NCBI GenBank assembly: GCA_021324015.1
Contig: JAJPJX010000146.1
Coordinates: forward strand, 1-64,000
Origin: Solibacteraceae bacterium
GTDB lineage: Bacteria > Acidobacteriota > Terriglobia > Bryobacterales > Bryobacteraceae
DNA: 64,000 nt
Direction: 5' to 3'
Shown: piece by piece, positions 58,841 to 64,000 of the stretch
How the letters are laid out: every line of letters begins with the position of its first letter
Numbering within the stretch: position 1 is the stretch's first letter
Made by a program: the position numbers and the translations under genes
The notes under the pieces: generated by a model
What the model was told of the DNA's origin: nothing
The model's database searches: none
Seen by the model: the letters and a program-made list of their open reading frames with translations, nothing else

Positions 58841-60298
58841 TCAGGGAGTACGAGGGATGGGGGCGTTTTGTTCCGGCGAAATGAGCCGCAGCATGGAGAG
58901 GTTGACTGTCAGGGTGCGGGGGTCCGGCGGCGCCTGCCAGGAGGGGGAGGCGCAGATCTCGATACGGTACTCCGCCGCCTCGGGGAGGTCAGCTTCCAGG
59001 ACGAAGAGGCCCGGGCGTCTCAACACGGCCTGGCAGACCTTACACCCGTTGGCGGAGATCTCCACACGGACCGGCTGCCCTTGGGCGAAGGAGTTTTCGT
59101 GGGCGTGGCCGCGCAGGCGCAGCCGCTGGGGTTCGGGACGCAGGCGCGCCAGCCGGACGGTCGCCCGCGGGCCAATCCAGCGGAACTTGTTGCCGAAGAC
59201 GCCCTCCACCTCGTACCAGCCTTCGCCCAGGCGGGCGGCGTGGCCCGCAAACGAGAAGTCGATCAGGTCTTCGCGGTCGCCGGGATACAGTTCGGCGCGC
59301 TCGGCGGCCGGCAGAAGGGTATAGACGCCCCCCTGATTGGGAAAGTGTCCGCCGCATTTTCGGCAAGCCAGCGTGCCGGCAGCATCCCGCGCGAGTGCAG
59401 CGCGGCAATCCGGGCAGCGCAGGCAGGCTTCGAACGGGAGTGGCGGGGAATCCGCAGGCGGCGCGCCTGCCTTGCGGCAGAAGGCCGCCAGAGTGCCGCC
59501 CAGCAGGCGGGCGGCACGCCACGCCGAGCCGTACGGGTCCAGGCGGATGGCCAGCTTCTTTACCATCCGCTCGGCCCATCCGCGTTCGGAGACGAAGATC
59601 TCGTACTCGTGCGCCGCAAAGTGTTTTTGGACCAGGCGATGCCAGTCCTTCAGGCTCAGGCGGTAATTCTGGCGGATGCCAAAGCTCTCCTCCTGGGCGG
59701 CGCCGATCACGTCGCGCACCAGGAAGCCCAGCAGGCCCCAGGCGTCCAGCTTGCGCTCCCAGGCCCGCATGCGCCGGGGATATGGCGCGCGGTAGAGGCG
59801 CAGCGAAAGCAGGCGCCGCAGCGGCTCCTCGGCGAACAAGAAGACGCCGCCGGGCACGAGCACGCGCTTCACTTCCACAAAGATGCTCTCGATATCCGCG
59901 AACTGGGTGAGCATCTGGAAGGCCGCCACCAGGCGCAGAGAGCCGTCGCGGAAGGGCAGGTTGGCGGCGTCGCCCGCGATGCGCACCGGCGCGCGGGAGA
60001 GGTTCCACCGGTCCATCAGGGCCGTGCCGTGCCGCAGAGCGCCCGCGGACAGGTCCAGCGCGAATCCGTCGGCCCCGAACTCGTTGGCCAGCAGGTAGCT
60101 GGTGTGGCCGGCGTTGGCCCCGATTTCCAGGAACGGCGAAAGCAGTCCCAGGAAAGGCGCGTGCTTACGAAGGAGATATCCGCGTCGCTCGTTTTCTTCG
60201 GCATAGGCGGCGATGGCGCGCTCGGGCTCGCCCAGCGAGGCGAAGTCGTGGAACTCGACCGAGGCCCGCTTGACGGAAAGGGACTGCGCTTCCGGCAC
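58841..60298 (-). CDS. SAM-dependent methyltransferase with internal zinc ribbon
   Basis: A 485-residue cytoplasmic protein. A class I methyltransferase domain occupies about 45-200 (motif I FLEIGANAGHTSYLL, then FALDLS, and IAGDAANLPFRDGSLRLV). Next is a Trm112-like zinc ribbon at about 295-330 (CLRCPDC and ACRKCGGHF), which in other proteins sits N-terminal to the methyltransferase. The C-terminal 140 residues form a beta-rich domain (VRVEISANGCKVCQAVL). The substrate is unknown, perhaps a glycan or lipid. GTG 60298 follows the amidohydrolase stop by 2 bases; the upstream GTG at 60334 overlaps that gene. Confidence 0.78.
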   Translation of the reverse strand: MPEAQSLSVKRASVEFHDFASLGEPERAIAAYAEENERRGYLLRKHAPFLGLLSPFLEIGANAGHTSYLLANEFGADGFALDLSAGALRHGTALMDRWNLSRAPVRIAGDAANLPFRDGSLRLVAAFQMLTQFADIESIFVEVKRVLVPGGVFLFAEEPLRRLLSLRLYRAPYPRRMRAWERKLDAWGLLGFLVRDVIGAAQEESFGIRQNYRLSLKDWHRLVQKHFAAHEYEIFVSERGWAERMVKKLAIRLDPYGSAWRAARLLGGTLAAFCRKAGAPPADSPPLPFEACLRCPDCRAALARDAAGTLACRKCGGHFPNQGGVYTLLPAAERAELYPGDREDLIDFSFAGHAARLGEGWYEVEGVFGNKFRWIGPRATVRLARLRPEPQRLRLRGHAHENSFAQGQPVRVEISANGCKVCQAVLRRPGLFVLEADLPEAAEYRIEICASPSWQAPPDPRTLTVNLSMLRLISPEQNAPIPRTP

Positions 60299-60300
60299 GG

Positions 60301-61644
60301 CTAGTGCAGCTTCAGACCGTCGCGGTCCACCCACTCGCCGTCCAGCATGATCCGGTCGATCTTGCGCAGGTTGCGGACGTCCTCGGTCGGGTTGGCGTCG
60401 AGCAGCAGCAGGTCGGCGCGCTTGCCTGGCTCGACGGTGCCGAGTTCGTCCAGCCGGCGCAGGGCCAGCGCTCCGGTGCGCGTGGCGGCCACGATGACCT
60501 GCATGGGCGAGAGCCCGGCCTCCACCAGCAGTTCCAGCTCGCGGTGAGTCATCAGGCCAGGGAAGTCGATCGCCGAGCCGCCGTCCGAGCCGACCCCGAT
60601 CGGAACTCCGGCGTCGGCCATCCGGCGGGTGTTGCGCAGGTCGGTCTGGAATTCCGGGGGCACCCCCTGGAAAGGATGCGCGGCGAGATAGGAGCGCACC
60701 GCCGACAGGATATCGCCATCCACCGACCGCTTCAGGTCGGGGTCCGAGAGCAGTTCGGGGTGCTGCTGGAAAAGCCAGCCCAGCTCCTTGCGCACCAGCG
60801 TGGGGGCGAACACCAGTTGCAGGTTGCGCAGCTCGGCCAGAAAATCCGGGTCCAGGTTTTCGGTGTCCGAGATCATGTGCAGAAATCCGGCCGCGCCGTT
60901 CTTGACCAGGAACTGCACGTCCTCCAGCGTGGCGATGTGGCAGGTGACCGGGATGTTGAACTTGCGGGCTTCCTCCAGGATGGCTTCCATCACCGCGGGC
61001 TTGATTTTGGGCTGCTTGCCGTGCAGATCGTCCACCCAGATTTTGATGGCGTCCACCTGCTGGGAGGCGAGTTCGTCCACCTGGCGGCGGGCTTCCTCGG
61101 GCGTGGCCACCTGCCGTGCGATATCGCCCACCTCCTGCGAAGGATGGCCGCCCGGCGCGGTGAATCCCCGGCCGGCAGTGAACATCCGGGCCGTGAACAG
61201 CTTGCCGGAGCGCTCGGCATTGCGCACGGCGAAGCCGGCCTCCCGGTCGGTGCCGATGCTGCGCACGGTGGTGACGCCGAAATAGAGATACGTGTTCAGG
61301 TTCTCTTCGATACGCTCACGGGTGTAGTCCGCCGGCTTGTATTCCGGACCGGCGAGCGTGCCGAGATGCACGTGCAGGTCAATGAGGCCGGGCACCAGGA
61401 ACTTGCCCGCGCCGTTCACCTTCTCGGCAGCCTGCGGAATGGGGACGTCGGCGCGGGAACCGGCGGCACGGATGCGGTTACCGGCCACCACCACCACGGA
61501 GTCGGAGATCGGCGGGCCGCCCGTGCCGTTGATCAGCACCGCTCCGATGATGGCTTTCAGTTCGTTGGATTCGGTGGGCTTACAGCCGGCCAGCGCCACA
61601 AGCAGCGCGGCGCCGGCCACCAACGCGGGAGTCGAGCGCGGCAT
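60301..61644 (-). CDS. Amidohydrolase-family lipoprotein
   Basis: A 447-residue metal-dependent hydrolase. A lipobox (LLVALAGC) anchors it. The barrel carries the HxH motif DLHVHLG, a lysine (DAIKIWVDD) that may be carboxylated, the His ligands PVTCHIATLE and FLHMISD, and the Asp in GVGSDGGSAID. Amidohydrolases hydrolyse amides, lactams or imidazolonepropionate-like rings; exported ones often act on peptides or natural products. A TATCAT lies 8 bases before the ATG, on the minus strand. Confidence 0.87.
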   Translation of the reverse strand: MPRSTPALVAGAALLVALAGCKPTESNELKAIIGAVLINGTGGPPISDSVVVVAGNRIRAAGSRADVPIPQAAEKVNGAGKFLVPGLIDLHVHLGTLAGPEYKPADYTRERIEENLNTYLYFGVTTVRSIGTDREAGFAVRNAERSGKLFTARMFTAGRGFTAPGGHPSQEVGDIARQVATPEEARRQVDELASQQVDAIKIWVDDLHGKQPKIKPAVMEAILEEARKFNIPVTCHIATLEDVQFLVKNGAAGFLHMISDTENLDPDFLAELRNLQLVFAPTLVRKELGWLFQQHPELLSDPDLKRSVDGDILSAVRSYLAAHPFQGVPPEFQTDLRNTRRMADAGVPIGVGSDGGSAIDFPGLMTHRELELLVEAGLSPMQVIVAATRTGALALRRLDELGTVEPGKRADLLLLDANPTEDVRNLRKIDRIMLDGEWVDRDGLKLH

Positions 61645-61652
61645 GAGCCTTT

Positions 61653-61658
61653 ATGATA
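61653..61658 (-). promoter_or_regulatory. Candidate -10 box of the amidohydrolase gene
   Basis: TATCAT on the minus strand, 8 bases before the ATG at 61644. No Shine-Dalgarno sequence is present, which favours a leaderless message. Confidence 0.4.
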
Positions 61659-61744
61659 CTGAAAAGCCGCCGTGCCGCCACGTGCCTTCCCGCACCCTCG
61701 CGGAAAGCCGCCAGGCAGGACTTGACTTTTTTTCCGGACTGAGC

Positions 61745-61772
61745 TTGCAAATTCCCGGGCCGGGTGTAATAT
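61745..61772 (+). promoter_or_regulatory. Sigma-70-type promoter for the Rieske/cytochrome b operon
   Basis: TTGCAA (61745-61750) and TAATAT (61767-61772) are 16 bases apart, with transcription expected near 61780. The leader of about 235 bases to 62016 contains no open frame of note. It has GC-rich inverted stretches such as GACCGG near 61988 and ACCGGTCC near 61996, but no recognised riboswitch. This accounts for the 371-base gap from 61645 to 62015. Confidence 0.55.
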
Positions 61773-62015
61773 ATCGAGTGGACAAACTCGGACGGCCGGG
61801 GATGCGATGCTGATCAGGACCGGGAGGGGTAGAGTAAGGCTCTTTCAGGGCGACATTTTATAGGGCCCCAATTACTAGTAAGGCAGGCTTTCCATCCTCT
61901 ATATCCGGGAGCCTGGGTACGCCTCTGGGTTCGTAACAGCCGTGTTGCCGGGTCTGATCTGTCCTGAATCACTCAGAGAGACGGATGACCGGACGACCGG
62001 TCCATGGGGGGAACC

Positions 62016-62615
62016 ATGCCGAACCCTACGCTCGAGAGCTCCAGCGCGAAGACGGAGACCTCCGCTCACGCCAAGCCCACGCTGCTCGACGCGATTCGCA
62101 AAATCTTCTCGAAAACCCAGGATGCCGATGAGCAAAAAGTAGTAGCCCGCCGGCGGCGTTTCGTAATGGCGGCGGTGCTGGGCACCCTGGGTGTGAACTT
62201 CCTCATGTTCCTGAGGTTCTTTTTCCCGCGGGCGCTTTACGAGCCGAAGACCACTTTCAAGATCGGCTACCCTTCGGACTTCGGCTTCGGAGTGGATACC
62301 AAGTTCCAGAACCAATTCCGCATCTGGGTGGTGCGCAACACGGAAGGGATCTTCGTGATCTACGCGGTGTGCACCCACCTGGGCTGCACGCCGGACTGGA
62401 AGCCCAGCGAGCACAAGTTCAAGTGCCCGTGCCACGGCAGCGGCTACGATTCGGAGGGCATCAACTTCGAAGGCCCCGCGCCGCGGCCCATGGACCGGGC
62501 GCGCGTCGAACTCGATCCCGAAGGGGAAATCGTGGTGGACCTGAGCCATCTCTACCGATGGCCCAAGGGCGAGCGGTCCCAGTTTAACGACCCGGGCGCC
62601 ATCCTCCGGGTGTGA
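62016..62615 (+). CDS. Rieske iron-sulphur protein
   Basis: A 199-residue protein. A cytoplasmic N-terminus with an Arg cluster (RRRRF) leads into one membrane anchor (FVMAAVLGTLGVNFLMFL), a layout exported by the Tat route. The 2Fe-2S site is C119-T-H121-L-G-C124 and C137-P-C139-H140-G-S-G. It would be the electron-accepting Rieske subunit of a quinol:cytochrome c reductase with the next two genes. The ATG at 62016 has GGGGGG before it; ATG 62004 is an alternative. Promoter at 61745-61772. Confidence 0.93.
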   Translation: MPNPTLESSSAKTETSAHAKPTLLDAIRKIFSKTQDADEQKVVARRRRFVMAAVLGTLGVNFLMFLRFFFPRALYEPKTTFKIGYPSDFGFGVDTKFQNQFRIWVVRNTEGIFVIYAVCTHLGCTPDWKPSEHKFKCPCHGSGYDSEGINFEGPAPRPMDRARVELDPEGEIVVDLSHLYRWPKGERSQFNDPGAILRV

Positions 62616-62624
62616 GGGCGAATC

Positions 62625-63566
62625 ATGGCTGATATCGAGGGGAAGAACGGGTCTCCCGCATCCACGGGCACGCCCGCGGGCGGCGCGGGTAACGGCAACG
62701 GGAAGGGAAAGCTCACGGCGCTGATCGAGGACTCCAAGGCGGTACGCGACCGCGCACTGGAGGAATTGCAGGCACTGAAGCAGCCGGAGAAGACGGACCT
62801 CTGGAAGTCCGTGCTGCGCGTGAAGCACGACGAAACCCCGCGCAGTCGCGCGCTGGGCGTGCTGAGCAACGTATTTCTGCACCTGCACCCGGCCAAAATC
62901 AACCGCGACGCGGTGGCCTACAACTACACCTGGGGCATGGGCGGCATGACCTTCTACGTGTACATCACGCTGGTGTTCACCGGGGCGCTACTGATGTTCT
63001 ACTACCATCCCTCCAAGGTAGTGGCCTTCCGCGACATCCTGTACCTGGAGCACGATGTCCCGTTCGGCAAGCTCCTGCGGAACATGCACCGCTGGGGAGC
63101 CCACCTGATGGTCATCATGGTGGAAGTGCACATGTTCCGCGTGTACCTCACGGGCTCCTATAAAAAACCGCGGGAATTCAACTGGGTGGTGGGCGTGCTG
63201 CTGCTGGTGCTCACGCTGCTGCTGAGCTTCACCGGTTACCTGCTGCCGGACGACCAGTTGGGATTCTGGGCCGTCACCGTGGGGACCAACATGGCGCGCG
63301 CGACGCCGCTGCTGGGGCACGACGGGCCGTTCGGGCCGCAATTGGGCATGACGCCCTTCAACGACGTGCGCTTCGGCCTGCTGGGCGGTTCCATCGTGGA
63401 CGCCAACGCGCTGCTGCGCGCCTATATCTGGCACTGCGTGGCCATCCCGATCATCGCCTCCGCGTTCATGGTGGTGCACTTCTGGCGCGTGCGGAAAGAC
63501 GGCGGTATTTCCGGCCCGTCGCCGGTGATGCTGGAATCGGAGATCAAGGAGCCGCGGAAGATCTGA
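62625..63566 (+). CDS. Cytochrome b, N-terminal (b6-type) subunit
   Basis: A 313-residue membrane protein. A charged N-terminal stretch of about 90 residues, longer than usual, precedes four helices. Haem ligands are H155 and H169 in helix B (NMHRWGAHLMVIMVEVHMF) and H270 and H285 in helix D (WHCVAIPIIASAFMVVHF). The helix D pair has 14 residues between the ligands, as in cytochrome b6, versus 13 in mitochondrial-type cytochrome b. YLTGSYKKPREFNWVVGV is also b6-like. It oxidises quinol with the Rieske subunit. It begins 9 bases after the Rieske gene. Confidence 0.92.
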   Translation: MADIEGKNGSPASTGTPAGGAGNGNGKGKLTALIEDSKAVRDRALEELQALKQPEKTDLWKSVLRVKHDETPRSRALGVLSNVFLHLHPAKINRDAVAYNYTWGMGGMTFYVYITLVFTGALLMFYYHPSKVVAFRDILYLEHDVPFGKLLRNMHRWGAHLMVIMVEVHMFRVYLTGSYKKPREFNWVVGVLLLVLTLLLSFTGYLLPDDQLGFWAVTVGTNMARATPLLGHDGPFGPQLGMTPFNDVRFGLLGGSIVDANALLRAYIWHCVAIPIIASAFMVVHFWRVRKDGGISGPSPVMLESEIKEPRKI

Positions 63567-63585
63567 GGTCGCGAGGGTTCGCCTT

Positions 63586-64000
63586 ATGGATTTCCATCAG
63601 CTTTGGACCATCGTCAGCACCCCGGACAACATTCCCATCGTGCTGCTGTTGTTCGTGGTGCCGTTCTATACCTGGTACGGTCTGCGGCAGGCCTTCGCCA
63701 ACGACCGCCTGATCGCGCAACTGGAGGCCGACCCCGCCCTGGCCAAGACCCACCACCGCAAGACCCAGCCCTACAAGTCCGGCTGGGCCAAGGAAGTGCA
63801 TGTCTGGCCGTATCTGCTGCGCATCGAGTTCCTGGCGGCCATTATCGTGACCGTGATCCTGCTGGTGTGGTCCATCACGTTGAACGCGCCGCTGGAGGAA
63901 CCGGCCAATCCCACGCTGACCATGAACCCGGCCAAGGCGCCCTGGTACTTCCTGGGGCTCCAGGAAATGCTGGTGTACTTCGATCCCTGGATCGCCGGCG
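63586..64000 (+). CDS. Cytochrome b C-terminal / subunit IV-like protein (5' part)
   Basis: The frame opens at ATG 63586 and is still open at the end of the window, giving 138 residues. It starts MDFHQLWTIVSTPDN, has one N-terminal helix (IPIVLLLFVVPFYTWYGL), a charged loop, then a second helix (LAAIIVTVILLVWSITLN). It then contains NPAKAPWYFLGLQEMLVYFDPW, the conserved subunit IV/cytochrome b C-terminal motif that completes the quinol-oxidation site. It should pair with the preceding b6-type subunit. A fused cytochrome c domain at the C-terminus, as in Bacillus QcrC, cannot be tested here. It starts 19 bases after the previous stop. Confidence 0.85.
   Translation, partial: MDFHQLWTIVSTPDNIPIVLLLFVVPFYTWYGLRQAFANDRLIAQLEADPALAKTHHRKTQPYKSGWAKEVHVWPYLLRIEFLAAIIVTVILLVWSITLNAPLEEPANPTLTMNPAKAPWYFLGLQEMLVYFDPWIAG

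Noticed and set aside
1-64000. CRISPR arrays, insertion sequences, prophage, rRNA or tRNA genes
   Set aside because: No spaced direct repeats, transposase or integrase motifs, terminal inverted repeats, phage genes or RNA-gene cores were found.

Overview
The window looks like a chromosomal segment of an Acidobacteriota bacterium, probably of the Solibacteres/Bryobacterales type. That assignment is inferred from gene content: very high GC, two large Oar-like TonB-dependent receptors with N-terminal carboxypeptidase-regulatory domains plus a smaller relative, a GWxTD protein, a PQQ dehydrogenase with a built-in cytochrome c, many CxxCH proteins, and a short dispersed repeat that reads as SRDREGAV when translated. 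No phage, insertion sequence, CRISPR array, rRNA or tRNA was found.

Layout. 1-3757: end of an NADP-dependent oxidoreductase, a frameshifted HicB antitoxin remnant, a receiver-only response regulator, then gnd, a HAD phosphatase, a GNAT acetyltransferase and a small haem protein. 3767-9037 (minus): ECF sigma factor, transmembrane anti-sigma factor and TonB-dependent receptor, all overlapping. 9181-13706: glycosyltransferase, lytic transglycosylase and an ankyrin/CxxCH/toroid fusion. 13786-20050: a catabolic trio (TIM-barrel isomerase, Gfo/Idh/MocA dehydrogenase, nitrilase-family amidase) facing a second receptor. 20312-26924: orphan HicB, AhpD-like protein, MutM, PQQ dehydrogenase and two secreted proteins. 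26930-30208 (minus): DAHP synthase with an apparent transcription attenuator, a membrane protein, a PfkB kinase and a ferredoxin. 30497-39636: esterase and alcohol dehydrogenase, a carboxypeptidase-regulatory barrel protein, the GWxTD protein, a sugar-nucleotide-type epimerase and inositol-phosphate synthase.

39731-49273: LytTR regulator, a structured intergenic stretch, YdcF, TrmH-RarA, exported RidA, a LysW-like acidic zinc ribbon, DinB, an enolase-superfamily enzyme, a pair of PPK2 genes resembling a split two-domain polyphosphate:AMP phosphotransferase, and a DUF433/DUF5615 module. 49294-61644: HisN-like phosphatase, secreted glycosidase-like proteins, a zinc dehydrogenase, a CDF transporter, yebC-ruvC followed by a TlpA-like thiol protein, a DUF4097 lipoprotein, a methyltransferase and an amidohydrolase. 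62016-64000: a Rieske/cytochrome b operon of the split, b6-type kind that runs off the window.

Two themes recur. First, many starts have a TANNNT-like -10 hexamer only 6-9 bases upstream, which suggests common leaderless transcription; several divergent gene pairs share overlapping or closely spaced -10 boxes. Second, much of the content is exported: receptors, haem proteins and hydrolases suited to breaking down complex plant or microbial polymers. Long antisense open frames across the receptors and other GC-rich genes were judged to be shadows and left out.
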